A stretch of 48,165 nt of DNA from Treponema sp. (GTDB lineage Bacteria > Spirochaetota > Spirochaetia > Treponematales > Breznakiellaceae). The notes below the pieces were generated by a model that saw only the letters and a list, made by a program, of their open reading frames with translations, did not search any database and had not been told where the DNA came from. Position 1 is the first letter of the stretch. Every line of letters starts with the position of its first letter. Of the stretch, positions 1 through 7,429 are shown one piece after another. A program made the position numbers and the translations under genes. The stretch lies in NCBI GenBank assembly GCA_009781635.1, contig WQXU01000019.1, positions 1-48,165 of the forward strand, written 5' to 3'.

Positions 1-105
1 AAACCCCCTGAAGGTACCAGGAAGACTACCTGGTTGATAGGTTGGAGGTTTAAGCATGGTAACATGTTCAGCCGACCAATACTAATCTACCGTGAGGCTT
101 GACCA
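1..105 (+). rRNA. rrl: 23S ribosomal RNA, 3' end (partial)
   Basis: The first ~105 bases match the conserved 3' end of bacterial 23S rRNA. They include the segment around 'ccgaccaatactaatctacc' and the terminal 'cgtgaggcttgacc' at 91-104. The gene enters from the left edge of the window. The exact mature end is estimated to within a few bases, because it is set by pairing with the 5' end, which lies outside the window. A 5S gene follows on the same strand. Confidence 0.92.
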
Positions 106-147
106 TATTATTGTTCCTTAAATCGTATGCTTAAAAGGCTTCGTATG

Positions 148-268
148 CAGGCATGTGCAAAAATCCCCACAGGCTCCCGGCGGCTGTGGCATTAATTGAC
201 GCACGCTCTGGCGTGACCAGTTAGGACTTCACACCGAGGTCGCCTGCGGTGCTTTTTGCACCTGCCTG
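148..268 (+). other. Multi-hairpin element in the 23S-5S spacer
   Basis: The ~250-base spacer between 23S and 5S contains a long closing stem: 148-163 pairs with 253-268 at 15 of 16 positions (arms caggcatgtgcaaaaa and tttttgcacctgcctg). It encloses three further hairpins: 167-172 with 184-189 (ccacag/ctgtgg), 202-206 with 211-215 (cacgc/gcgtg, loop tctg), and 232-239 with 243-251 (caccgagg/cctgcggtg, one bulge). The fold is therefore cloverleaf-like. It contains no tRNA: there is no T-loop GTTCRA or CCA end. It may be an rRNA-processing structure or an inserted MITE-like palindromic repeat. The sequence alone does not decide between these. Confidence 0.6.
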
Positions 269-356
269 AAAAAGATGTCTATAACGCATACATTTTGGTA
301 ACGCGCGGGGAGGCTTTGGAGACAGAGTTCTTTTTGCTTTTAAAAAGTATTAATTG

Positions 357-472
357 TTTGGTGATTATTGCGGAGGTGGCACACCCGATCCCTTTCCGAA
401 CTCGGAAGTTAAGCCCTCTTGCGCCGATGATACTGCATCTCTAAGGTGCGGGAAAGTAGGTCGTTGCCAAAC
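357..472 (+). rRNA. rrf: 5S ribosomal RNA
   Basis: A 116-base segment carries the 5S hallmarks: 'ggaggtggcacacccgatcc' early, then 'tccgaactcggaagttaagc' (the loop B/C region), and a terminal helix closing TTTGG at 357-361 with CCAAA at 467-471. It lies about 250 bases after the 23S end on the same strand, the normal order of a bacterial rRNA operon. The ends are placed from the terminal helix and may be off by one or two bases. Confidence 0.93.
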
Positions 473-481
473 TTTTTTTTT
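467..481 (+). terminator. Probable end of the rRNA operon (5S helix plus T-run)
   Basis: The 3' side of the 5S terminal helix (467-471) is followed directly by ACTTTTTTTTT, with nine T at 473-481. The 5S helix plus U-tract could act as an intrinsic terminator. The stop codon of the convergent gene at 484 lies only 3 bases beyond the T-run, so transcription from both sides must end here. Confidence 0.4.
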
Positions 482-483
482 GC

Positions 484-957
484 TTATTTCTTTTTTGCAG
501 GGTTTTTCACGTCTTTGGGAGGGTCATAGATGTCTGAGCCGTTGTCAAACTCGCCGCCTCCGTAATATGTGCCGGTTTTATCCCAGCTTATTTCCTGCAA
601 TTCCATTGAATCGTCAGTTTTAACTCTATAATATGTCCTTATTTCGTCGCTTTCATATTGCCAATCACTTCTGTATGTGTACTTATGCTCCTGCCTGAAA
701 TACAAATAGCCGTCTTTTATTTCTAATATTTCAAGGCTAAAAGAATCGTAATCACCTGTGCGGTCAATGCAATATAAATTTATTTGTTCTTTTCCATCAC
801 ACCGTGCCTTTATTATTATCGCCGAACAATATATAAAATACACATATCCTTTAATATACCAGTACGGGCCTTTGAAATACTCGCTTGTTAAATCCGGAAT
901 ATTTTGCTTCAATTCTTCCTCGCTTGGTTCGATTTTCGGCGCTTTCCACTTAAACAT
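484..957 (-). CDS. Hypothetical protein, 157 aa, linked to an SMI1/KNR4-like gene
   Basis: The protein has 157 residues, no signal peptide, and is rich in Tyr, Asp and Lys. It ends in a charged tail (DVKNPAKKK). I do not recognise a family. Alternating hydrophobic and charged residues in the middle suggest mostly beta strands. The start is well supported by AGGAGG seven bases before the ATG at 957. The gene lies 17 bases after the SMI1/KNR4-like gene, so the two are probably co-transcribed, leftward toward the rRNA operon. Small immunity-type proteins are often found in such pairs, but that role is only a guess from context. The gene ends 12 bases from the 5S gene on the opposite strand. Confidence 0.7.
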   Translation of the reverse strand: MFKWKAPKIEPSEEELKQNIPDLTSEYFKGPYWYIKGYVYFIYCSAIIIKARCDGKEQINLYCIDRTGDYDSFSLEILEIKDGYLYFRQEHKYTYRSDWQYESDEIRTYYRVKTDDSMELQEISWDKTGTYYGGGEFDNGSDIYDPPKDVKNPAKKK

Positions 958-974
958 TGCAAATCCTCCTGTAT

Positions 975-1430
975 TTATATCCTCGGCGAAACAACGCCGG
1001 CAAACATTTCCTCGAAGGTTTCAAAGTCCTCCATCACATCGCGCCCTGTCATATCTAAAACCTCGTAGCGTCCGTTTCCTATATTATAGACGTATAAATC
1101 TTCGTCGGCGCGGCCAAGTTGGACATAGTTTTTCACATTGAGAAAGTCATTGTTATATTCAACAAAATACTCGTTTGCCGAAACAATGTCGTTCAGCATA
1201 AAACCTGTTTCCAGGTCTGTAACTTGGTCGGTGCTGAAAAACTCAATACCGTTCCACGCAAAGCCGTTGAGCAGCTTTAAAAAGCCGGCGTACTGCTGCG
1301 GGATGGGCGGGAAATCCAATTCCTTCATGTCCTTTTGACACAGTTTCAGGTCTTTTTCAGAAGCGGGCCGGACAATCATCGCCCCATGCTCCGCAACAGC
1401 GTTCAGAATATCATCGTAAGTTTTATACAT
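975..1430 (-). CDS. SMI1/KNR4-like (YrhA-type) protein
   Basis: About 151 residues. The pattern 'FPPIPQQYAGFLKLLNGFAWNGIEFF' (read here in parts: PPIPQQYAGFL and LNGFAWNGIEFF) is typical of the SMI1/KNR4 (SUKH-like) superfamily, where a helix ending in 'YxxFLxxxNG' precedes a strand 'G..ff'. Members are known as immunity proteins against secreted or contact-dependent toxins, and also as cell-wall regulators in fungi. No toxin gene is visible next to it. I place the start at the ATG at 1430 because GAGGGG lies just upstream and family members begin close to 'MYKTYDDIL'. An in-frame ATG at 1448 would add six residues. The gene forms a probable two-gene unit with the hypothetical gene at 484-957. 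Family assignment is moderate; the immunity role is an inference. Confidence 0.62.
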   Translation of the reverse strand: MYKTYDDILNAVAEHGAMIVRPASEKDLKLCQKDMKELDFPPIPQQYAGFLKLLNGFAWNGIEFFSTDQVTDLETGFMLNDIVSANEYFVEYNNDFLNVKNYVQLGRADEDLYVYNIGNGRYEVLDMTGRDVMEDFETFEEMFAGVVSPRI

Positions 1431-1448
1431 AACCCCTCTATGTTTCAT

Positions 1449-1742
1449 CTATATATTTCTCTTTGCCGTGCGATTTCCTGCATGATTAAAGCATCCTTCG
1501 GCACATTCATCAACGCATTATGATTTTAATTGTTTTGACGGTTACGAATCAAGTTAATGAACATTAAAGGAATATATTTCTTTAGATAATGTCTTGCTAA
1601 ATGTGCTTTTTTTGCCTCTTAAAAAGAAACATATTTCCTTGCAAAAATGATTATTTATTCTTAAAATATATAATATATAGGAATGTTCTCAATAAACCTT
1701 GATAATAGGTGAAGGTTTGAGATTTTAAGGAGAATAATCAAG
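1449..1742. other. AT-rich intergenic region between divergent genes
   Basis: 294 bases without a gene, between the minus-strand pair and the plus-strand SPOR gene. It holds a small perfect inverted repeat, TTAATG-AA-CATTAA at 1554-1567, of the size of a dimeric repressor site, and a likely promoter at 1639-1667. I see no tRNA, no long hairpin and no further ORF worth calling. Confidence 0.5.
1639..1667 (+). promoter_or_regulatory. Candidate sigma-70-type promoter of the SPOR gene
   Basis: TTGCAA at 1639-1644 and TAAAAT at 1662-1667 are separated by 17 bases. A second TATAAT lies at 1669-1674 but would give a 24-base spacer. The start codon at 1743 is about 70 bases downstream, with AAGGAG at 1727-1732. 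Confidence 0.4.
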
Positions 1743-2990
1743 ATGAAACGGCTTTTAATTGCCATTTTCTTTACATTTATATTGATTCCCGGCATTTACG
1801 CCCAAGCCAGGCTTGGGGATTTTACAATGCGCGGAGCGGCCAGCCAGGAAATGAGGACAGAAGGGCTTGTTGGAGCGCACCCGAGCCTTCCTTTAAACTC
1901 AAAAGCTAAAATTACAAATCCCGGAAACGGAGTAGAAATCGAAATCACTATTATAGATCGTATCGATCCCTCATTAAACAGAATTATTGACCTTTCAAGT
2001 ACCGCGATAAGCACACTTGGAATGAGAGCAGGAGAGCAGGTAATACTTACTGTAAGCACCCCGCCGCGGGAACCGGCTCGCCGGACAGAGCAAATAGTGG
2101 ATTTAACTGAGCCTTCTTTAACTTTTCCGGAAATAATGCAAATTGAGCAAACTCAAGTTTTAAGACAGCCTCAGGTTCAGCTGCCAGGCAGCGGGCAAGC
2201 GTATCCTGCCCAGATACCGCAGGAAAGCCAGAGGGCGCAGGCACCGTCGCAAGCCGCGGCGCAGGAAGACCATACGGCGCAGTCAACTCAGAATGAAATT
2301 GAAAGAGCTGATAATATAACGAATCCTGATCAGCTTGCGCTTCAGCAGGCCTTCTTGGCAAGAAATACATCAGGCAGCGAGTCCGTTGAATTTCTTGCCT
2401 GGTTAATGGCAATGACAATGGAAGCCAGAGATGCGCGCGATGTAAGAGAGGCGCGTGAAGTAAGGGAAGCAAGAGAAGCGCGGGAAGTAAGAGATGTAAG
2501 GGAAGCAAGGGAAATACGGGATAATATAACGGTAAGGAATCAGGGAGATAACGGTAATAGTGAGCAGGCACAGACTCCAATAAACCGAAATACGGGGAAT
2601 CAAAGTAACTTAACCAACAACAGCCCCTTTGCAACAAATATAAATACGCTTGTTCCTGATTTAAGAGTTGCAGCAAACCAGGCCGGAAATACAAGGGCAA
2701 ATACAGGTATACAGCCTCCTCCTGTCAGTCCTGATAAAATACAGATAATACCTGGTTTACCTGAAAGAAGTTCCGGAAAAAATTACAATCTGCAAATAGG
2801 CGCATTTTCTGTTCAGGAAACTGCAAACAGAACAGCGGAACTTTTAAGGAGCGCCGGATTTGAGGTTGCAATAGAGTTTTCCGGAGCAATTTACCGTGTA
2901 ATGGCGGCAAGGATTCCCGCAGTTGATGTTTATACAGCTTCGGTAAGATTGGGCGCCCTTGGTTTTGGCCAAATATGGGTCAGAGAATAA
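1743..2990 (+). CDS. RlpA-like double-psi barrel protein with C-terminal SPOR domain
   Basis: 415 residues. Residues 1-21 form a Sec signal peptide ending near IYAQA. Residues ~40-105 fit the RlpA double-psi beta-barrel: 'AHPSLPLNSKAKITN', then 'IIDLSSTAISTLGM' and 'GEQVILTV'. A long Gln/Ala/Pro-rich linker follows, with a run of VREA/AREV units at residues 227-260. The last ~70 residues are a SPOR domain ('YNLQIGAFSVQETANRTAELL' in parts: LQIGAFS, ANRTAELLRSAGF), which binds denuded peptidoglycan at septa. RlpA proteins are lytic transglycosylases or structural septal proteins. This one lacks the usual N-terminal 'G.ASwYG' start of the barrel, so enzymatic activity is uncertain. AAGGAG lies 10 bases before the ATG. 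CheW follows 65 bases downstream from its own leader. Confidence 0.82.
   Translation: MKRLLIAIFFTFILIPGIYAQARLGDFTMRGAASQEMRTEGLVGAHPSLPLNSKAKITNPGNGVEIEITIIDRIDPSLNRIIDLSSTAISTLGMRAGEQVILTVSTPPREPARRTEQIVDLTEPSLTFPEIMQIEQTQVLRQPQVQLPGSGQAYPAQIPQESQRAQAPSQAAAQEDHTAQSTQNEIERADNITNPDQLALQQAFLARNTSGSESVEFLAWLMAMTMEARDARDVREAREVREAREAREVRDVREAREIRDNITVRNQGDNGNSEQAQTPINRNTGNQSNLTNNSPFATNINTLVPDLRVAANQAGNTRANTGIQPPPVSPDKIQIIPGLPERSSGKNYNLQIGAFSVQETANRTAELLRSAGFEVAIEFSGAIYRVMAARIPAVDVYTASVRLGALGFGQIWVRE
2421..2522 (+). repeat. Imperfect coding repeats (VREA/AREV units)
   Basis: This stretch encodes residues 227-260 of the SPOR protein: consecutive four-residue units such as ARDV, REAR, EVRE, AREI with alternating Arg and acidic residues. 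The DNA repeats imperfectly (gtaagggaagca-type units). The product is predicted to be a long charged helix with i,i+4 salt bridges, suited as a rigid spacer. Confidence 0.7.
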
Positions 2991-3014
2991 GCAAGATTAT
3001 ACTTGAACAGACAC

Positions 3015-3037
3015 TATAATAGTGTTAAACTATTATA
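3015..3037 (+). promoter_or_regulatory. AT-rich inverted repeat before cheW
   Basis: TATAATAG (3015-3022) and CTATTATA (3030-3037) form a perfect 8-base inverted repeat with a 7-base loop. Each arm overlaps a TATAAT-like box. It lies 19 bases before the start codon of the CheW gene and just before GGGAGG. It may be an operator or the promoter region itself; the sequence does not decide. Confidence 0.4.
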
Positions 3038-3055
3038 ATAGGGAGGATATCCGAA

Positions 3056-3550
3056 ATGGCAGTACGAGCAGATGTTAATAAAACGGAATCCAGACAATTA
3101 GTTACTTTTCAGCTTGGAGAGGAACTTTACGGCGTTAATATTATGGATGTTAAGGAAATTGTCCGTGTACAGGCTATCCGGTCAATTCCCAATGCTCCTG
3201 CATATGTAGAAGGAATATTTAACCTTAGAAGCGAAATTATTCCCATTATAAATTTACACAAGAGATTCCATTTAAGAAGGCTTGTAACCTCCGAGGAAGA
3301 TGAGTTGTTGTCGGGTTTTATTATTGTTGACATCGACGGGATGAAACTCGGAATTATTATTGACAGGATATCGCGCGTAGTGACAGTTGAAAAAGATGAG
3401 ATCCAGCCGCCGCCGCAGATGTTTTCCGGTATTGGCGCTGAATATATTGAGGGAGTGGTTCGCCAGGAAGATGGATATCTTATTCTTCTTGATATAAGAG
3501 ACCTCTTCAATCCAAAAGAACTTCAAAAAATTGCCGAACTGCGAAGGTAA
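3056..3550 (+). CDS. cheW: Chemotaxis coupling protein CheW
   Basis: 164 residues forming a single CheW domain. CheW links methyl-accepting chemoreceptors to the histidine kinase CheA at the inner membrane and controls flagellar rotation. Visible family features are 'LVTFQLGEELYGVNIMDVKEI' (in parts: TFQLGEELYGV, DVKEIVR), 'IPNAPAYVEGIFNLRSEIIP' and the C-terminal 'EYIEGVVRQEDGYLILLDI'. The length is normal for CheW. GGGAGG lies 10 bases before the ATG. The next gene begins 11 bases after the stop, so transcription probably continues through the DegT-like protein, NAD kinase and RecN. The other chemotaxis genes are not in this window. Confidence 0.95.
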   Translation: MAVRADVNKTESRQLVTFQLGEELYGVNIMDVKEIVRVQAIRSIPNAPAYVEGIFNLRSEIIPIINLHKRFHLRRLVTSEEDELLSGFIIVDIDGMKLGIIIDRISRVVTVEKDEIQPPPQMFSGIGAEYIEGVVRQEDGYLILLDIRDLFNPKELQKIAELRR

Positions 3551-3561
3551 GATTCTTAGAC

Positions 3562-4671
3562 ATGAAAATAGATGTTTATTCTCCCACGATAAGACGCAAG
3601 GAAATGGATGCGGTATTGACTGCGATGGTGGAAGAAAGAATAGGTCCCGGCGAGCGCAGCAAGATTTTAATTCAAACGGCAAAAGAACAGCTTCTATTTG
3701 ATTATGCTCTTTCCCTGCGAAGCCCTGTTGCTGCACTGCATCTGGCGTTAAAAGCATTAAATGCAAAAGCAGGGCAGGCTGTTATTATTTCCGCGCTTTC
3801 TCCAAAATATTATTTGCAGGTATTGCAGGACATGCAGCTAAGGCCCCTGTTTTGCGATGTTACTTATGATATCCCTGTTATGAACAGGGAATTAATAGAA
3901 AACATAGTAAATAAAAAACAGGAAGATACGCATATATGCGCCATTGTGCTTTATCATACGCTTGGCTTTGTGCCGGATACTGCTTTAATATCGGAACTGG
4001 GAATTCCTGTAATAGAAGATATATCGCAAAGTTACGGAAGCTGGTTTCAGCTTGGCAGTAAAAAAAGAAAAGAAGACGCCGATGCGGCAAACGGAAAAAA
4101 TGAAAAAGAAGAACAGCAGGCAACTGCCAGAATAGACGGAGTTTTTTGTATTCTGGGACTGGAAGAAAGAGACATGCTTACATCAGGAGGCGGAGCGCTG
4201 CTTTTTGCAATGAACAGAAAAGATGCAAACGCATTAAGGGCTTTTTCCGGCATTGCAAATGAGTACTGTCTTCCCGATATCAATGCTGCATTAGCTGTTG
4301 TTCAGTTTAAGGAAATACAGCGCAACATAGAAAGAAGACGCGATATTGCTGAAGTATTTATGCAGGCAATCCTGCCGCTTGCTGCAAGAACAAAACATAA
4401 ACGTTTTATTCCCATAAGTGAAAGCGAGTACTGCAATTATTCCTTTTCCCTTGTTTTAGAAACAGGCCTTAAAGATGTAATTGCGTATGCAAAGAAAAAA
4501 GAAATCGAAATTGAAAACGCATTTGAAAACACAATCGCAGGTTCTGGCCTTTGCACTGAATGCCCTGTGAGCAATTCACTGTGTTTAAGGACAGTTCTCT
4601 TTCCAATGTATCCGCGGCTGCGTTCACAGGATGTAGAGCGAATCAGCCGCCTTATCATGACTCTTCCATAA
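3562..4671 (+). CDS. DegT/DnrJ/EryC1-type aminotransferase homologue lacking the PLP lysine
   Basis: 369 residues with the fold pattern of DegT/DnrJ/EryC1/StrS sugar aminotransferases. Visible parts are an N-terminal 'SPVAALHLALKAL' helix, the 'IPVIEDISQSYGS' motif at ~148-160 (family: 'viEDaaqs.G.'), and a 'TSGGGALL' motif at ~207-214. In active members a lysine seven residues before the GG of this motif forms the Schiff base with pyridoxal phosphate; here that position is Arg203 (EERDMLTSGGGA). A charged Lys/Glu-rich insert (~166-187) is also unusual. The protein is therefore probably not a normal aminotransferase and may be a regulatory or binding relative. It lies between cheW and NAD kinase, 13 bases before the latter. 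The start ATG is preceded by AAGGTAAG. Confidence 0.7.
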   Translation: MKIDVYSPTIRRKEMDAVLTAMVEERIGPGERSKILIQTAKEQLLFDYALSLRSPVAALHLALKALNAKAGQAVIISALSPKYYLQVLQDMQLRPLFCDVTYDIPVMNRELIENIVNKKQEDTHICAIVLYHTLGFVPDTALISELGIPVIEDISQSYGSWFQLGSKKRKEDADAANGKNEKEEQQATARIDGVFCILGLEERDMLTSGGGALLFAMNRKDANALRAFSGIANEYCLPDINAALAVVQFKEIQRNIERRRDIAEVFMQAILPLAARTKHKRFIPISESEYCNYSFSLVLETGLKDVIAYAKKKEIEIENAFENTIAGSGLCTECPVSNSLCLRTVLFPMYPRLRSQDVERISRLIMTLP

Positions 4672-4684
4672 AAAGGAATTGATT

Positions 4685-5551
4685 ATGAGTAAAACCAAAC
4701 CCGGTTTAAGGGCTGTATTATTTGTAAATCATCAAAAAGCAAATGCAGGGGAACTGGCGGCTGAAATAAAATCGGAACTAGAGAAAAAGGGCGTTTGCGT
4801 AACTGTTTTTTCATTTGACAAAAAACCTGCTAATTTGCCGGAAGGAGAATGGGATATTGCTTTTTCACTTGGAGGAGACGGAACTGTGCTCTATACAGCG
4901 CGCAGCCTCTCCCCTTTGGGAGTGCCTATCCTGCCTGTCAATCTTGGAACCCTGGGTTTTATCGCAGAAGTAAATAAGGATGACTGGCTTGATGTTTTTA
5001 ACAAATGGGAAAAGAAAGAAATACTTCCGTCAAAGCGCTGCATGTTCCGGATATCTGTTGAACGAGAAACTGAAATAGTCATGAAGAATATCTGCCTTAA
5101 TGACGCTGTAATTTGCGCAACAGGAATTGCAAAACTTATAAAGCTCAAAGTAAGTATTAATGGGGATACCGCATTAGGCTCATACCGCTGCGACGGTCTT
5201 ATTATTTCTACCCCTACAGGTTCAACCGCGTATTCCATGGCCGCGGGAGGACCCATTCTTGATCCTGAAATGGAAGCAATGATACTTAATCCTATCTGTC
5301 CGTTTGCGCTGTCAAACAGGCCCCTTGTGCTTCCTTCGCGCCAGACTCTTTTGGTGACTGTCGCTGAAAGGCAGAGATCGGGTGTGCTGTTAACAGTTGA
5401 CGGCCAGGATACCTTCGCACTTGAATGCAATGATAAAATATATATAGAACAATCGCCGTTTTACGCGCAGCTGATATTTAACGGAAGATACGCATATTAT
5501 TCCGCGTTAAGAAACAAACTTTTTTGGGCGGGGGATGAGTACCATGCTTGA
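4685..5551 (+). CDS. nadK: NAD kinase
   Basis: 288 residues. The enzyme phosphorylates NAD to NADP using ATP or polyphosphate in the cytoplasm. Family motifs are clear: 'SLGGDGTVLY' (the GGDGT phosphate-binding motif, ~residues 65-70), 'NLGTLGFIAEV', 'DGLIISTPTGSTAYSMAAGGPI' (in parts: STPTGSTAYS, AAGGPI) and 'VDGQD' near the C-terminus. The start is placed at the ATG at 4685, with AAGGA seven bases upstream; a TTG two codons earlier is in frame but has no proper spacing. The 3' end overlaps recN by eight bases, which suggests translational coupling. Confidence 0.95.
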   Translation: MSKTKPGLRAVLFVNHQKANAGELAAEIKSELEKKGVCVTVFSFDKKPANLPEGEWDIAFSLGGDGTVLYTARSLSPLGVPILPVNLGTLGFIAEVNKDDWLDVFNKWEKKEILPSKRCMFRISVERETEIVMKNICLNDAVICATGIAKLIKLKVSINGDTALGSYRCDGLIISTPTGSTAYSMAAGGPILDPEMEAMILNPICPFALSNRPLVLPSRQTLLVTVAERQRSGVLLTVDGQDTFALECNDKIYIEQSPFYAQLIFNGRYAYYSALRNKLFWAGDEYHA

Positions 5552-7388
5552 AGAAATGTCAATTAGAAATTATGCGTTAATTGACACTATTAATCTTTCG
5601 TTTCGCCCCGGTTTTAATGTTCTTACAGGAGAGACAGGCGCAGGTAAATCGATTATTGTCGGCTCTCTTGGATTTTTGATGGGCGCGAAGGCGGAGACTG
5701 ATGTTATCCGTTCAGGCTGTGACGAGGCGTCGGTTTCGGCTGTTATTTCCATTAATAAAACGGCTTTAAATGATGAAAATGTAAAAGGAAAAAATGCCGT
5801 CTTTTCAGATTCACCTCTTGATGTAAATGAATGGCTCAGGATGCGCGATATTGAATGTGAAGAAGACTCCGGTTTTGGCAGCACTGTTATTGTACGCAGA
5901 AATATAAAGACATCGGGAAGAGGTTCTATTTTTATTCAAAATGTTCCTGTAACAAGACAGGATCTTTGTGAGTTTATGGCCTTGTTATTCGATCTTCACG
6001 GACAGCATAATCATGAATCTCTGCTTAAGAAAGGCAGCCATCGCGTGTTTCTGGATCGTTTTGCCGGGATAGAAGATGAAGTTCAGGATTTTTCCCGTAT
6101 CTTTCTGGAGCTGACAGAGAAACGCAGAGCGCTTGAATCATCGCTTAAAAGTGACCGTGAAAGGGAAGAACGCCTTGAACTTTTAAATTATGCCGTGGAT
6201 GAAATACAAAGAGCTCAGATTAAAGCCGGAGAGATACGCGAGCTTGAACAGGAATTGCAGAAATTAAATGATTTTGAAAAACTTGCAGGTTATATAAATA
6301 CTGCTTCTTCATGTTTTACAGAAGGCAGCTTGAACGTAACGCAGGGGGATGGTTCAGGCGTGCAGTCTGTTTTAAGCCTTGCGCGCCGCACAAAAAATGC
6401 TCTTGATAATGCGTCTTTGGTTGATTCATCTCTTGCCGAAATAAACAGAAGGTTTGAAAATCTCTATTATGAAGCGGAGGATATTGCAGGTGAGTTCCGC
6501 GCATACAAGGACAGTCTTTCTTTTGATCCTAAAAGACTTGAAGAAGTAAATGAGAGGCTTTCTTTATTATATAAACTTAAGAAGAAATATGCGGGTAAAC
6601 AGAGTTCACAGGAAAATCAGGCGGGCAGTGAAGAAGATGCGATTCTTATATACAGGGCAGATGCTGAAAAGGAAATAGAAACCCTGTGCGGCGCAGAAGA
6701 GAACAGGGATAAACTAAAGAAAACAATCAGCGCACTTGAAAAGGAAATTGTTGCCAAAGCTCAAATCTTAAAAGAAAAAAGAACGGCCGCAGCTCTAAGA
6801 TTAAGCAGGCTGATTACTGATATTTTAAAAGGTCTTGGAATGCCGAATGCCGGTTTTCAGACTATTGTAAATCCAAGGCAGAATGCAGCCTCCGCTGAAG
6901 GAATCTCATATGGTCCTTATGGCGCAGAAGATGTACAGTTCATGATTTCCGCAAACAAAGGCGAACCGCTTAAAGAGCTTGCAAAGATCGCTTCGGGAGG
7001 CGAGCTTTCCAGAGTGATGCTTGCGATAAAAACAGCGCTTTTAACTGATAATCAGAAGGAACAAGGCGGGGTTGAGACTCTTGTCTTTGACGAGATTGAT
7101 GCGGGGATTGGCGGGGAAGTCGCGCTTAAAGTTGGCGAATATCTTGTTAAAATCGGCAAATTTAAGCAGATTTTCTGCGTAACACATCTTGCGAGTATTG
7201 CCGTTAGAGCCGATAATCATTTTAAGGTGGAAAAAAAAACCGAAGGCGGCAGAACCTATACGGGTATCGGGCCTTTGAGCGCAGAAGGACGAAGAAAGGA
7301 AATTGCCAGGATGCTGGCGGGGGATACAGGCAGCGCAGCGCTTGCTCATGCGGATGAGTTGATTCAGAAGTACAGTAACCTCCGCTAA
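5544..7388 (+). CDS. recN: DNA repair protein RecN
   Basis: 614 residues, an SMC-like ATPase that acts at DNA double-strand breaks during recombinational repair. It has an N-terminal head with Walker A 'GETGAGKS' (~residues 29-36), the RecN-specific 'LHGQHNHESLL', coiled-coil arms rich in Glu/Lys/Arg, then the ABC signature 'IASGGELSRVML' and Walker B 'TLVFDEIDAGIGGEVA' in the C-terminal head. I choose the ATG at 5544 (MLEEMSIRNYALID) because it matches the usual RecN N-terminus and has GGGCGGGGG at 5526-5534. An in-frame ATG at 5535 has no room for a ribosome binding site. It overlaps the NAD kinase end by eight bases. Confidence 0.96.
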   Translation: MLEEMSIRNYALIDTINLSFRPGFNVLTGETGAGKSIIVGSLGFLMGAKAETDVIRSGCDEASVSAVISINKTALNDENVKGKNAVFSDSPLDVNEWLRMRDIECEEDSGFGSTVIVRRNIKTSGRGSIFIQNVPVTRQDLCEFMALLFDLHGQHNHESLLKKGSHRVFLDRFAGIEDEVQDFSRIFLELTEKRRALESSLKSDREREERLELLNYAVDEIQRAQIKAGEIRELEQELQKLNDFEKLAGYINTASSCFTEGSLNVTQGDGSGVQSVLSLARRTKNALDNASLVDSSLAEINRRFENLYYEAEDIAGEFRAYKDSLSFDPKRLEEVNERLSLLYKLKKKYAGKQSSQENQAGSEEDAILIYRADAEKEIETLCGAEENRDKLKKTISALEKEIVAKAQILKEKRTAAALRLSRLITDILKGLGMPNAGFQTIVNPRQNAASAEGISYGPYGAEDVQFMISANKGEPLKELAKIASGGELSRVMLAIKTALLTDNQKEQGGVETLVFDEIDAGIGGEVALKVGEYLVKIGKFKQIFCVTHLASIAVRADNHFKVEKKTEGGRTYTGIGPLSAEGRRKEIARMLAGDTGSAALAHADELIQKYSNLR

Positions 7389-7429
7389 AAAAAATCAGGG
7401 CAAGCCCCACTAAATTGACGGAGAAGCTG

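Noticed and set aside
148-268. tRNA gene in the 23S-5S spacer
   Set aside because: The cloverleaf-like fold has no 7-base acceptor stem of the right geometry, no T-loop consensus and no anticodon arm of standard size.
256-623. Small plus-strand ORFs across the 23S-5S spacer and 5S
   Set aside because: They overlap the 5S rRNA gene and the structured spacer and have no ribosome binding site.
2047-2700. 217-residue antisense ORF in the SPOR gene
   Set aside because: It is a Leu/Pro/His-rich shadow of the Gln/Ala/Arg-rich linker, and it lacks a ribosome binding site.
4891-5430. 179-residue antisense ORF within NAD kinase
   Set aside because: The plus-strand frame encodes a complete, motif-bearing NAD kinase; the antisense frame has no recognisable features.
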